A DNA stretch of 64,000 nucleotides from Dolomedes plantarius (GCA_907164885.2 OU015497.1:70323429-70387428); one strand, 5' to 3'; shown: positions 48,494 through 59,330, counted from the first letter of the stretch. Numbers and translations: made by a program. Notes: generated from the letters alone by a model not told the origin.

Positions 48494-49305
48494 ATGGATG
48501 CTTTGACGTTAAAACGTGGGGGATTACGTTCCTCTTTTACCAAGACTGTTAAAATTCTTGATAAAGAAATTGGTAAGGATGACAGTGCAGAAGGCGTAAT
48601 TAAGGATAAATTTACGAAGTTAAAAAGAGTGCATAAAGAACTCGAAGAAATGAATGAGCAAATTTTGAATTATTTAATGACAAGCGAGGTGACACAGGAG
48701 GAGATTACAGCAGAAATGAAAGGTTGCGAAACTTATTCCGATGAATTTATCATAATTATTCGTTTAGTAAATGAAATGGTCCGGAAATGCTAAATTTTGA
48801 AGCAGGTAGTGAGACTTCACTAGCCGTTAGTGAGACTGACAAGACGAAACGCAATGAATATGAGCTTCCAAAAATTGAGCTTAAGAAGTTCGACGGGAGT
48901 TAGTGAATTGGCTGCCGTTTTGGTCACAATTTGGAGAAAATTCACGAGGATTTTGAGTTGCACGAGAGTGACAAGTTTCAGTATTTAGTCCAAAGCATGA
49001 AACCGGGATCGCGAGCGAAATATTTTATTGAGAGTTATCCGATGACTCTGAAAAATTGTTCTAAAGCCGTTAGAGCACTTAAAGAGCGTTTTGGTAAAGC
49101 TGACCTGTTAATTGAAGTGCACGTGCGGGAATTAATAAAATTGATTATAACAAATGTAAAGGTTGAGAACCGAGATATACTACCTCTATCATAATTATTC
49201 GATAAAATCGAAGCACGGTTAAGGGCTCTCGAATCTTTAGGCATCTAAATAAATGGGACCTCTTGTTGGTTGTATCCAATGGTAGAATCCACTCTCTCAT
49301 AGGAT
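48494..49305 (+). pseudogene. BEL element A gag, N-terminal part
   Basis: The Gag start is MDALTLKRGGLRSSFTKTVK. A stop at 48791-48793 and a shift follow; the next frame gives KIELKKFDGS, typical of the Pao Gag segment (DUF1759). The same domain continues at 48931-49194 with KIHEDFELHESDKFQYL, SRAKYFIESYPMT and RFGKADLLIEVHVREL. At least three further breaks lie between 48900 and 49260. Gag would form the particle that packages the element RNA. Confidence 0.85.
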
Positions 49306-49308
49306 GTT

Positions 49309-50043
49309 ATGAGGGCTTGGAAAAGAAGCCCGCTGTTTAGTGTGGGAGATGAAAAGAATGATACTTCTAGTCTGACCAATTTGATGAAATGTTTTAACTC
49401 CGAAGTAGAGGGCGAGGAAAGACTCAAATTAGCACGTAGTGGTTTTGATAATTTCGACGTTAAAGAAAAATTTCGCGATAGACAGAAAGGGGAATTTAAA
49501 CGTAAACTTAAGTCTAAGAAATCCGTAAATATCCCCACAACAGCCGATTTTCTTGCGACCAAAGATAACAGTTGTATTTTCTGCAATAGACAGCATGATA
49601 GCAAAAATTGCTATGGCACGTGTGCCCTATCGCGCCAAGAGAAAGTCGACAAAATAAAGGAGAAAATATATTGTCTAAAGTGTCTGGCATATGGCCACAT
49701 GGCTAAGTCCTGTAAGCAGTTTATTCGGTGTTATGCCTGTGGTAAGGCACATGTAATTTCCTTCTGTCCACAAATGCACTTGAAAGTTGAAAGCCAGCCG
49801 GAGAAGCAAACAGCTGAAGCCGAGCAAACAACCACCACGAGCCAAACCTGTTCCACAGACATGGCTTTGATGACGTTGAAGGTTAGGATTGTGGGTAGAG
49901 CAGCTACTCGAGAGGTAAGAGCACTTCTAGACTGTGGATCTCAAAATTCATATGTTTTAAAGTCAACTGCTAAAGAACTAGAGTTAACACTCATAGCTAA
50001 AGAAACCCTGGGCCATACTTTGTTCGGAGGAATTAGGACCTGA
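49309..50043 (+). pseudogene. BEL element A: Gag C terminus with zinc knuckles, and protease
   Basis: The 244-codon open segment contains EVEGEERLKLAR, then three cysteine clusters: CIFCNRQHDSKNC, CLKCLAYGHMAKSC and CYACGKAHVISFC (about residues 89-152). These bind nucleic acid in Pao elements. Next comes the aspartic protease with VRALLDCGSQNSYV (D of the DxGSQ active site) and a KETLGHTLFGG strand. It ends at a TGA at 50041, before the rest of the protease domain, which continues after a shift near 50060. Confidence 0.88.
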
Positions 50044-50127
50044 GATTTTCCTTAAGTACATAGGAAATATCGCATTAATTTACACTCGTCTAATCCAAGC
50101 ATTAAGCAAGCTTTAGAATTTGAATTC

Positions 50128-50898
50128 TTGGATCAGGATACAATTTGTGGGGACCTACCGAGGTTACCTAAAGGAGCTTTGTTAAAAGAATTAAAACATC
50201 ATAAAATATGGCTTTCGGATATGGGATCAGGCTACCCTCAAATTGAAATGCTAATGGGTAGCGATATTTTCGTCAAAATTCTTACTGGTCATGTTAAGCA
50301 ACTCAAAGGGGGCTTAACGGTCGTCAACACTACGCTCGGAGGGACTGTGTGTGGTCAATATAACGAGCTTCCCAAACAAAAAATCGAAGACATATCCGCG
50401 CAGTATTCAACCTCCAATTTAGCTATTCAAAACTGGGAAGTTTCTGATTTCTGGAATTTAGAGAGGATAGGAATCTCGGATAACGGGGAAAACCTAACAA
50501 AGGACGCAGAAGAACAAATAGCCCAAGAACATTTTTTGAGTTCCCTCAGCAGGAACAAAGAGGACCGCTATTGTGTTGGTTTACCTTGCTTAGAACACAA
50601 TTTGGATCTACCGTCTAATCGTCATATTGCCGAAAGAGACTTTTTAGCACAGTGCGAAAACTTAAAAGTTTAAACCTGTATGCAAAGTACGATAGAGTAT
50701 TTAAGGAGTGGCTAGCGGAGAGCGTTATTGAGGTAGTTCCAGTGGACGAATTAGATTCCAGAGGGCACTATCTTCCTCACCATGCGGTAATGAAACCAGA
50801 TAGTCTTACGACAAAATTGAGACCGGTGTTCGATGCATCCTGCAAAGTTAATAGATCACCCTCACTTAATGACTGTCTACTTAAAATACCCAATTTAA
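50128..50898 (+). pseudogene. BEL element A: protease end and reverse transcriptase N terminus, cut by insertion
   Basis: 50128-50673 encodes LKHHKIWLSDMGSG, IEMLMGSDIF and LGGTVCGQ, matching the protease-to-RT linker (DUF1758 region) of Pao elements, and a connector. A shift near 50660 leads into the RT: SRGHYLPHHAVMKPDS and KLRPVFDASCKVNRSPSLND (palm start). The frame is cut after PNLI by the piggyBac-like element at the TTAA 50899-50902 and resumes at 57871. Confidence 0.88.
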
Positions 50899-51001
50899 TT
50901 AACCCATTTAGGACCGCTCCATGTGTTTTGTTAGCGGATCTTTAAGTTATGAAAGGGAAACGACGTACCTTTCTTCCGCTTCTTCTGAGCGCCTGTATCT
51001 A

Positions 51002-51594
51002 CACTCAAGAGCCAAAACATTATGACCACCTGTCAATAACGAATAGGCCCACCTTTGGCGCGCAACACAGCTTCAACCTGCCTTGGCATGGATGCCACAA
51101 GTCCTTGGTAGATGGCCGGAGACAGATTGTACCAGATGTTTAAGCAACGGTCACGCAAATCCGAGATATTGCGAATTGGTGGTCTTTAAACTCTGAGCTG
51201 CCGTCCCACTTTGCTTCACCATGCGAGACAGTCTCCGACGACCTTTTTCTTTGATAGCGTGTGGACGTCCAACACCATGTCGTCTACTGCTGGTTTCACC
51301 GTCATTCATCCACTTTGCATAAGTACTAACAACTGTAGGTCGCGAACAACCCACGAGTCGTGCAGTTTCGGAAATACTTGTTCCGAGCCTTCGAGGCATT
51401 ACAATCTGCCCTCTATCAAAGTCGCTTAGATCCGCAGCCTTTCCCATCACACACAGAAGTAAGTGAAAGAATGATCCCTCAGACTCTCCAGAAGCAGTTA
51501 AATGCCACTTCCACCTGATCACGTGCCTTCCACGTCATCCATTCAAATTCATTGAAAAATGTAGGGGTGGTCATAATGTTTTGGCTCTTGAGTG
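51002..51594 (-). mobile_element. Tc1-like deletion derivative, 593 bp
   Basis: Perfect inverted ends CACTCAAGAGCCAAAACATT (extending to ATGACCACC) are flanked by TA (51000-51001 and 51595-51596). The 5' LTR of the host element shows the empty site. It retains the two ends of a transposase gene with the middle removed. Confidence 0.95.
51030..51450 (-). pseudogene. Tc1 transposase remnant: DNA-binding domain joined to C terminus
   Basis: From the ATG near 51448 the minus strand encodes [35 protein letters not shown] and [19 protein letters not shown], i.e. both helix-turn-helix parts of a Tc1 transposase. Near 51180 it passes, in another frame, into [17 protein letters not shown] and SMPRQVEAVL, and ends GGPIRY: the normal Tc1 C terminus. 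The whole DDE catalytic core is missing. Confidence 0.88.
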
Positions 51595-51866
51595 TATAAA
51601 AAGAAATTTTCCTTTGGACTGATGGACAGGGCAATCTCTGCAAGACACTACATTTTTATTTTTACTAAGAGATCACAAAAACATATTTAAAAATGCTTTA
51701 TGAGCCTACAGCTTTCCAACTCGGGTGATATGACCGCGCTTATCCGCGACATTCGAAAGTCTGAATCTGATTGTTCTGTTTATAGTCTGTTTCTCTCTTC
51801 ACTTCAGTTCGGAGAGAAGCTCGGAAACTCATGGAGGATGGAGGGAAATGTTGCTCGGCAGCAACA

Positions 51867-51878
51867 CACTCCCACCTT
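51867..51878 (-). promoter_or_regulatory. Polypurine tract of BEL element B
   Basis: AAGGTGGGAGTG on the minus strand directly precedes the 3' LTR. The matching tract of element A is AAGGTGGGAGGT. Confidence 0.75.
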
Positions 51879-51952
51879 GAGTTCTGTATCTATGAACTCA
51901 ATCTTCTTGACGAGCACCTTCAAATGCCCATTCTTTCGGGAGGTTTCACAAT

Positions 51953-52920
51953 TCATCCACTTCGGGTTATCACTGGTTTTGACTCCTGAAGGGGTTTGTC
52001 TGGTTCTTGGTCTTTTACATTTTTCATATTGTCAAGGATTTTATCTCTTAGGAATGTATCTTCAATGTTCTCGGATAATTCTAGTGGATACACTCGTTGC
52101 ACAGGACGTGTTACAATGCCGGATTTTGTCTTTATCCACACAACTCTGACTATGCCATCCTTGCCTGGTAGGACATCCAGAAACCCGTCCAATTGGCCAC
52201 TGTAAGCATTTTAACCAAAGCAACCAAATCATTTGCATCTTCGGACAAATATGTCAAGGGTCGTGAGTTTATCAGACTCTCGGTATCACACAAAACTGTG
52301 TTTAATTCTTCATAATTTAATAAGGCTTGTCCTAATATTCTGCGTAAAATCTGCTTCATCATGCCAATTAATCTCTCCCACCATCCACCCCACCACGGTG
52401 CAGATGGAGGAATGAACTTACACGTAATTTTCTTCAGGGTGGATTGCATTTCTGTTCTTTGCCAATCTAGATTACTCAGTGCTTTGTATGTCTTGGCAAA
52501 ACTGCTTCCGTTGTCGGAATATATAATCTCCGGTCTTCCTCGACTCGCAATAAACCTTCTTAAGGCTTGAAAAAATGCTTCTGTTGTTAGTGAAGTTATC
52601 AGTTCTATGTGAACAGCGCGATAAACAGCACAAGTAAATAGAACTATCCAGGCCTTTGTTCCGTCTCTCAAGAACAGCGGCCCAGCAAGATCTGTGCCTG
52701 TAACTTTAAATATCGTGGCTTCCCTTACTCTGTCTTCAGGCAAAGGAGTGGGAATCGGCTCTGGATGACTCACGGTGAACCGTTTGCATCGTATGCATTT
52801 CGAGACTGCATGTCGAATCGTTTTTCGGCTCTGCAAAATCCAATAATTTTCTCGGAGATTGTTCATCAATATTTGAATTCCAGGGTGTTTCATTTCTCTA
52901 TGCTTACTCTCAATCAGCAT
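51953..52920 (-). pseudogene. BEL element B integrase and C terminus
   Basis: The segment 52920-52150 is a long open frame. It has the end of the H2C2 zinc-binding region (KHREMKHPGIQ, KCIRCKRF), then the catalytic core with D in VTGTDLAGPLFLRDG, D in EIIYSDNGSSFAK and E in WWGGWWERLIGMMK. This is the DD35E integrase with the PPWWGGWWE signature of Pao elements. LINSRPLTYLSEDAND follows, then a shift near 52200 into DGFLDVLPGKDGIVRVVWIKT (C-terminal domain). The catalytic residues are intact, but the frame is separate from the RT part. Confidence 0.92.
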
Positions 52921-52949
52921 GTGAACGATTCTGTGTTTTCATGGCAAAA

Positions 52950-53982
52950 TTATTGGTAATCGAAAATTCCTTTTATCTTTTCAAGAACAGGATTAAGTGG
53001 TTTAATTCCTTGCTCAGATATTCCTTCTGGAAATGCATCTTTCTGGACAATCTTCAATATAACTCTTTCAGCGTGATTTAATTCTTTCACAGTTAGATTT
53101 CCTGTGCATCTCAAATTTTTGTTCTTCAAATTGAAGAAAAATCTGTAAACCCAAGCAATGATTTTAATAAGCCTGGGGTAACAAGAAATTTTATGAAAGA
53201 CTTCTTCAGACAATCTCAACTTTATGATGTCCTTTTCTCAATTCCAAACCAAACCTAAAGTATTAGTAACGACTTCTGGATTTGGATCATTAGAGTATTG
53301 CCAACACCTAAGATTGAATTTCGCTGATGCCATAACTTTACGAGATTCTTCAATAAATTGGAAAAATTCAGCTTCATTATCAAAACTGGCTTATACATTA
53401 TCAACATAAAAACTCTGGCGAATTTTTTCTACTACTTTCTTACCATGTTCTGCATATTTCATGTCATTCTGAAGATGATAATATATTACTGCGACGAACA
53501 AAAAAGGGCTACAGCTCACTCCGAAAACAACTCTGGTGTGATGCAATATTTTCACTTCTTTAGTGTCTTCGTTCTTCCACAAAAAAATCTCAGATAACGT
53601 CTATCTGAAGGTCTGATACTAATTTGTAAAAATGCTTTTTCTATGTCTGAGACAACACCCAACTTTCTTTCTCGAAATCTAAGTAAGAGGGATGGGATCA
53701 GCTCTAATAAATTGGGTTCGCATTCTAAACTCTGATTAAGTGACGGTGAAAACTTAGCTCTCGCCGATGCATCGAACACGGGCCGGGTCGTACTGGAGTT
53801 GAGCTATTTTCTTTAATTACCAGTCTGTGAGGCAAGTAATGTCCACAGTCGATATCTTCACCGTGTTCTACTTCTTCGATTATAACTTTATCCTGCCAGT
53901 CTTTTAAAACTTCATCATATCGTTTAAGCAAATTTTTTGAACGAAGTTGCTCTGTTGTGGTTCCCAGTCGTTTCAGTGCCAA
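52950..53982 (-). pseudogene. BEL element B reverse transcriptase, RNase H region deleted
   Basis: In order on the minus strand: CGHYLPHRLVIKENS (about 53840), MFDASARAKFSPSLNQ and LLRFRERKLGVVSDIEKAFLQI (53779-53650, the first catalytic D of the palm), HHTRVVFGVSCSPFLF (about 53530), and SFYVDNV (the YVDN catalytic box, about 53400). Then come FNLRCWQYSND and LGLVWN. At about 53195 the sequence passes directly from LRLSEEVF to HKISCYPRLIKIIAWVYRF, a segment that normally follows RNase H. The RT thumb and RNase H are thus missing. Shifts near 53780 and 53570 and stops are also present. Confidence 0.87.
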
Positions 53983-54075
53983 GTCCTTGTTTGTAGGTAA
54001 TGGTAAACAATCTTCAGCCTAAGGTAACGTCACTTCATAACGTCCCTCTCTATTCAGGGAAACATAATTCTGAAA

Positions 54076-54680
54076 TTACATTTTTATTTCTAAGTCCTTT
54101 TCTTTTGTAGCTTTTATCGTGACTGGATCAGCAATACCGATGACATCTAAGTCCCTCAACTTTGTAATGGTAAAATATTTAACAAATAAATTTGTTACTA
54201 CCATCGTAATAGAATTATCATCGAAATCATCAAATGGCATTTTCCCCATCAAGGTCCATCCAAGGTATGTTCCGATACCTACAAGCCCGCATGGTAGATC
54301 TACCACCTTTCCATTAAGTAGCTTACCTGCTCCATCCGCCCCGATTAGCAAATCAATGTCCCCAGATTCTTCATATTTTGCAAACAAACTGATCTGTTAA
54401 AATTATGTTTCTTTCATTTAATTCCTTAGAACAAGGCTCTAATTTTAAAGTTGGTATATTAGAACATATCCTTCCCTGATCAAGTAGCTCAAAATTGCAG
54501 TGATAATCTTCGCTAATACTGCTAACTAACACTCTGTACCGATAATGTTTTTCTGCTTGTTCTTTACCCCCAAACAAATTATGGATAACATTTTCTTCTT
54601 TAAGAAGATCATAATGCATTTCTTCGGCTACTCGTTTATTTAAATACGAGCGCTGGCTACCCGTATCTATGAGACATCTA
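54076..54680 (-). pseudogene. BEL element B protease and linker
   Basis: The minus strand gives RCLIDTGSQRSYLNKR (about 54680-54635), the aspartic protease active site with DTGSQ. It continues with NLFGG, CNFELLDQGRICSNIP and, after a shift near 54385, DIDLLIGADGAGKLL and LGWTLMGKM (DUF1758 end). A stop at 54076 breaks it from the RT. Confidence 0.85.
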
Positions 54681-54692
54681 ATAATTTTCCCT

Positions 54693-56091
54693 TCATTTTT
54701 TGCCTCGCAGGTTTACATACATCGTTTGTAGAAGAATTTCTCGACTACAAGTTCTGTTGCTTAACATCGTGTCATTAATAACAGGTTTTATGCTCCTGCT
54801 TTCTATAGTTTCTACTTTGGATTTGTTAAGCTCTTTCTGTTTATCATCGTTACACATTAGAACAAAATGCTTTCCTTTACACCACTCACAGCAAATTCTA
54901 CGTTTGCAATCGCGGAACCGATGACCCACTTTCAAGCAAATAAAGCAACAACCCTTTTTTATTAACGTTTTCTTTCTGTGATCTAAACTCATTTTGAACG
55001 CATATCGGCAAAAAGCTGACTCATGATTCTGTTTTTTACAAAACACGCAGCTGTGTTTATTGAAATGTGTAGCGTCTAAAAGTCCCATTGCCGAAATTCT
55101 CGCCTCGGCGCCGTCCACGTAAATAGGGGGGAAATATTTAATCTTTCGCCTAGAATCGAAACCAAAACCGTCTCTCGCAATAGCAATCCGTTCCTCACCT
55201 TCAACATCTGATTTTAAAAAACTCATTAGGGAAGTCAATTTGTTTGACTCTTTAGTAATTTCGGTTTCCAGAGTCATGTTTCTTTCCCATACTCTTATTA
55301 TATCTTCCGGTAAACAGCTTTCTACGAGCGGATACAAAATCGAGGCTTATTTATCGGAAGTCACACATAGGGAATTCAAAGCTCGGATATGAGATTCGAT
55401 TTTATCGTATAAACTGGAAAGAAGCGTCTTCTTTTGACTCATAGAATTACTAAGCACTAAACTTACTAACCGTCTGACGTACACTTCTATGAGTAACTCA
55501 TCTCTGCCAAACCTCATTCTTAAACACTCAATCGCTTCTTCGTAATTTTTGGCAGATGGGGGGAAGGAATCAACGAGTTCTCGAGCACGGGATACTTCAA
55601 CTGTAGCTTCTGATAAATAAATAAATTTATCTTCCGGTGCTATTTCTATATCCTCATGAATTTTCTTAAATTGACCGCAGAAACCGAGCCACTCCTCTAT
55701 TTCCCCATTCAACTTTTTAAGTTCTACTTTTGTAGTTTAAATCGGCGTTTTGATGCCATTTCACTCGCGACATCACTATTATTATCTATAACGGTACTGT
55801 TCAATATTTGTTTGCTTTCGTTTTTAATCTTATATATCTTTCTTTATATGACTCATAATCATTATATTCGGAATCAAAAAATTCTGGACTACACTTGGGA
55901 TCATGTGCTAATAATTCGTGAATTGTTGTTTCTTTATCAACCAGCACACACCATTTCTCATTTAATTGTTCAATTAATATTTCTAATTCCTCTTCATCAA
56001 CAACTTTATCCTCTAGATATCTTTCTAATTGATTGGCTATTCTTGTGAAGCCGCTTTGTAACGGTGTGCGTGATTTTTTATAACTCTCCAT
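54693..56091 (-). pseudogene. BEL element B gag
   Basis: Three open pieces: 56091-55801 (N-terminal Gag from MESYKKSRTPLQSGFTRI, with a coiled-coil-like EEELEILIEQLNEKW stretch); 55712-55347 (the DUF1759 segment with CGQFKKIHEDIEI, SRARELVDSFPPSAKNY and RFGRDELLIEVYVRRL); and 55337-54693 (VESCLPEDIIRVWERN, then cysteine clusters CVFCKKQNHESAFC, CFICLKVGHRFRDC and CEWCKGKHFVLMC). A frameshift or stop separates each piece. The order and spacing are those of a Pao Gag. Confidence 0.88.
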
Positions 56092-56177
56092 CGTTTAATG
56101 TTAAGCATAAACTATCACACGCTTGTTATTATTAGCTTTCAATTCAATTCAATATACTTTTCTAAACAATTACAGAC

Positions 56178-56195
56178 GCTCACCCGGGGGCGCCA
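56178..56195 (-). promoter_or_regulatory. Primer binding site of BEL element B
   Basis: TGGCGCCCCCGGGTGAGC on the minus strand begins four bases after the 5' LTR, which ends in TGCA. Confidence 0.8.
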
Positions 56196-56199
56196 AAAA

Positions 56200-56547
56200 T
56201 GCATTGTTAGCGATTGTTTCAGTTATGAAAGGTATACGACTTACCTTTCTTCCGCTTCTTATGGGCGTCTGTATCTATAAAAAGTAATATTTCTTTGTAT
56301 TGATGGAGAGAACAATCTCTGCAAGACACTAAATTTTTATTTTTACTAACACATCACAAAAACATATTTACAAAAGCTTTATGAGCATACAGTTTCCCAA
56401 CTTGGGTGATATGACCGCGGTTATCCGCGACATTCGAAAGTCTGAATCTGAGTATTCTGTTTCTAGTCTGTTTTTCGCTTCACTTCAGTTCGGAGAGAAG
56501 CTCGGAAACTCATGGAGGATGGAGGGAAAGGTTGCTCGGCAGCAACA
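56200..56547 (-). repeat. 5' LTR of BEL element B
   Basis: On the minus strand it begins TGTTGCTGCCGAGCAAC and ends GCTAACAATGCA. It is uninterrupted, 348 bp, and shows the empty TA target of the Tc1 derivative found in the 3' LTR. Confidence 0.93.
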
Positions 56548-56751
56548 CCATGTTTCCTTTATTGGAAATGCACCAAACAGTTTTTTAACACTTATTAGAA
56601 TATTAATTACACAAATAAGCTGTTTCCATAAAATTAAATTTATTTTTACGACAGTTACAAAATGTTGCGTTTTCGCAACATCAGTCCAAAAAGGTATAAA
56701 AATTTTAAAAATATAAAATGTTAAAATTATAAAATTTTTTAAAATTTTTTT

Positions 56752-57551
56752 TAAATCTATGAAACATTTCGCATGAAGAGGTACATTACACTTATTACAT
56801 ACAGTAATTGTTTGATTTTTGCAGTGTTTACATTTTTTTGTCTATTTTCACTATTTTTAGTAATAATATGACCCATACGGTCTTTCCGAGTTTCTTTGAG
56901 AATTAGATATTGAATTGAAGCTGGTCTTCAAATATGTGAAGTTTCAGGTAAAACAGAATTCATCTGCATTTTTTCAAGCCTTTTTATCAAAGATATGGCT
57001 CTCACAAAGTTATTTGATCTCTGAAACTCTAATAAACTTATTTTAGAATTCCTTACATCCATGTAGAGTATCCATTTTTCCCATACAATATGCTCCTTTT
57101 TCATACTACATTTTGCTTACTTTCATTTTGCTTACTTTTACATTTATTAGAAAAATAAGTCGATTTTACCTGCAATGTCTTAAGGTGATTCACATAAAAT
57201 ATTATCATCAATAGCTTCTTCATCCGTCAAATCATCCGGATCTGGAGGGATAATGACGAATTATGGTTCATCATTAGCTTCTGTTGAGAACGATTCTGAA
57301 ATATCATCATCATCTAGCCCATGAAAATACTCCAATTTCTCTTCCAATATCAAAAATCGCTTTTTCTAGAGACAAACTTATCTGAAATGAAAAAAAATAC
57401 CAATCTATCTGCATAAAAACTAGGAAGAGCTAATAATACACATTGAAATTAAGTAATACACATTGGACTGATGTTGCGTTTTCGCAACATTTTTAAAAAT
57501 ATGAATTGAGAAACATAAAAACAAAAATTATGTCTTACCTGTTGAAGCCAT
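56752..57551 (-). pseudogene. PiggyBac-like transposase relic with an apparent intron structure
   Basis: The minus strand gives ATGGCTTCAACAG (57551-57539) followed by a GTAAGA donor, then an intron ending TTTCATTTCAG. An exon follows (57381-57170) that reads LEEKLEYFHGLDDDD and VIIPPDPDDLTDEEAIDD, the acidic N terminus of piggyBac transposases, and ends at CAG/GTAAAA. Further on, a C-terminal piece has LEFQRSNNFVRAISLIKRLEK (partly) and a cysteine-rich domain, KHCKNQTITVCNKCNVPLHA (about 56835-56775). Two stops lie in the acidic exon, and an A-run indel precedes the cysteines. The DDD catalytic domain is absent. Confidence 0.75.
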
Positions 57552-57870
57552 TTTGTTCTTTAGTCTCTAGTAAACTCAGAACAATCATCAAATCGGAAAT
57601 TTAACATGTGCTGCTATCTAAGGTTATTATTTGAAATTAGTCATTTTTTTCCCTTTCAAAACACTAGAAAAAACAGTTTTTTGCAAGTGCTATAAGCGGA
57701 CAAATGTGGAAACAAAAAATTTGGAAACATAAATGTGGAAACAAAAAATTAATTAAAGTACAGGGAATAAAATCAAAATGTTACTTCAGACCTACAAAAC
57801 TTAGAACATGACTTTAAAAAATACAGGAATTAATGTTGCGTTTTCGCAAAGCCAGTCTTAAATGGGTTAA

Positions 57871-58654
57871 GCAGATACCCTCAATACTGTTAAGGTTCAG
57901 AGAAAAGCGTATAAGGGTTACAACAGATACCAGACGTGCGTTTTTACAAATAGAACTTAAAAAGGAAGATCGAGATTTTTTAAGGTTCCATTGGTGGGAG
58001 AGAAATGATGTGATAAGAGTATATCGTCATACACGGGTAGTTTTCGGGGTAACGTCTAGTCCATTTCTTTTAGGACCAGTTATCAAGGCCCATCTGACAC
58101 AAGTACCGTCCGAACTAAAGGACACTGCGGAAAAATTAGAAAAATCATTTTATATAGATAACTGTGTTACGTCCGTGGACAAAGAAAAAGAACTAAAGGA
58201 ATTCATTGACAAATCAAGTAAAATTTTAGCAGAAGTAAAAATGGACCTTCGTATGTGGACATTTGGTTTGACGGAGAATGGCAGGGAAAGTGTTCCTAGA
58301 CTAAGTTCAGAAGACGTGTGTGATGACCCTGTATCAGTTTTATGTCTTCTTTGGGACAGAAAAGAGGATAATCTTACCATATTTGTTAAACCCATTCCAA
58401 TATGTGAAAATTTGACTAAAAGAGAAATTTTATCCGTAACTCAGAGTGTTTTTGATCCCTTAGGGTTTCTGACACCCATATTATTGCCGGCCAAATTGTT
58501 AATTAAAGACGTTTGGACGACAAAACAAGGATGGGACACACCCTTATCAGAGGATATCAAACAAAAATTCCGAAGATGGCTTAGTAAATTGTCGGCAATA
58601 TCTCACTTAAAATTGCCACGAAGAATAGGGTATGGAGACAAACATACTTGGTAA
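57871..58654 (+). pseudogene. BEL element A reverse transcriptase, distal part
   Basis: The RT resumes exactly after the TTAA: QIPSILLRFREKRIRVTTDTR with the palm D (usually DIEKAFLQI, here DTRRAFLQI), then HTRVVFGVTSSPFLLGPVI. The catalytic box follows as SFYIDNCVTSVD (YIDN, as in relatives with YVDN), and KMDLRMWTFG and LSVTQSVFDPLGFLTPILLPAKL lie further on. The reading frame upstream of 57871 belongs to the piggyBac-like element and is not part of the RT. Open to 58654. Confidence 0.92.
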
Positions 58655-59250
58655 TTGCATGTGTTTTGCGATTCTAGCCAGAGGGCTTACGCGACTGTGG
58701 CATTCTTGCGATGCGAGGGCGATGGCTAAGTCTTCATGACTTTTCTTGCCGGAAAATCACTGGTTTCGCCGTTAAAGAAAATGACCATTCCCCGCTTGGA
58801 ACTTTTGTGTGTTAGGGGCCCGTCTAGCGAAATACATTGTGGAAGCACTATTACTAGACAGTATCACGAAACATTTTTGGTACGACTCCACTACAGCTTT
58901 GTCATGGATCAAGCGTAATAACCAATGGGGAACATTCGTGGGTAATCGCGTCAAAGAAATTTGTACACTCACAGAAGCAGAGCAGTGGTCCTACGTGCCT
59001 AGTCAGTTAAATCCGGCAGACTAACCATCCAGAGGCTGTACTCCTAGTGTGTTTGGAAAGGAGTTATGGTGTAAAGGCCCGTATTGGCTGAGTAACTCAA
59101 AAGATAACTGGCCTACTCTTGAAATTAAACCTGACGAGTTATTGGTTTCCTCGGAGCAAAGAAAGAGACTGGCATCTTTAAATGCATATGGTAGTTCCGA
59201 GTCCTTTAAGTGGTATTCGAAATTCTCGGAATATTCAAAATTTATATGAG
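58655..59250 (+). pseudogene. BEL element A RNase H and linker
   Basis: Frames with MTIPRLELL (58782-58808; conserved E of RNase H), ARLAKYIVEAL and HFWYDSTTALSWIKRN (D) are followed by NRVKEICTLTEAEQWSYVPSQLNPAD and then a stop; the next open piece begins with CTPSVFGKELWCKGPYWL. At least three frame changes or stops lie between 58654 and 59030. The domain removes RNA from the RNA-DNA hybrid during reverse transcription. Confidence 0.82.
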
Positions 59251-59330
59251 TTCTAGGATGGGTTCTCAGATTTATTAGAAATACACAGAAAAAATCTGTA
59301 ACTAAGGCAAAATTTCTATCCTCGAAAGAA

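Larger units (their letters stand above)
50924..51866 (-). repeat. 3' LTR of BEL element B, with Tc1 derivative inside
   Basis: On the minus strand it starts TGTTGCTGCCGAGCAAC and ends with AAAACA. Minus the 593-bp insertion and its TA duplication it is 348 bp. I counted about 36 differences in 346 bases against the 5' LTR (about 10 percent). Confidence 0.92.
50924..56547 (-). mobile_element. BEL/Pao LTR retrotransposon B, inserted in the piggyBac-like element
   Basis: This minus-strand element is flanked by CCATG on both sides (50919-50923 and 56548-56552). It has two 348-bp LTRs (the 3' one holding a Tc1 derivative), a primer binding site and polypurine tract, and gag-pol parts in order. 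Net length is about 5.0 kb; a deletion removes the RNase H region. It differs clearly from element A in sequence, so it is a separate family. Confidence 0.93.
50903..57866 (-). mobile_element. PiggyBac-like element, internally deleted, split by BEL element B
   Basis: The left end CCCATTTAGGACCG and the inverse of the right end CCCATTTAAGACTG share 12 of 14 bases. TTAA flanks both ends (50899-50902 and 57867-57870), and removing the element restores the RT codons across the site exactly. The transposase is on the minus strand. Without BEL element B only about 1.3 kb remains, too little for a full piggyBac gene. Three copies of an 18-bp palindrome lie within it. Confidence 0.9.

Noticed and set aside
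55656..56048. 130-codon plus-strand hydrophobic frame
   Set aside because: It is antisense to the gag of BEL element B.
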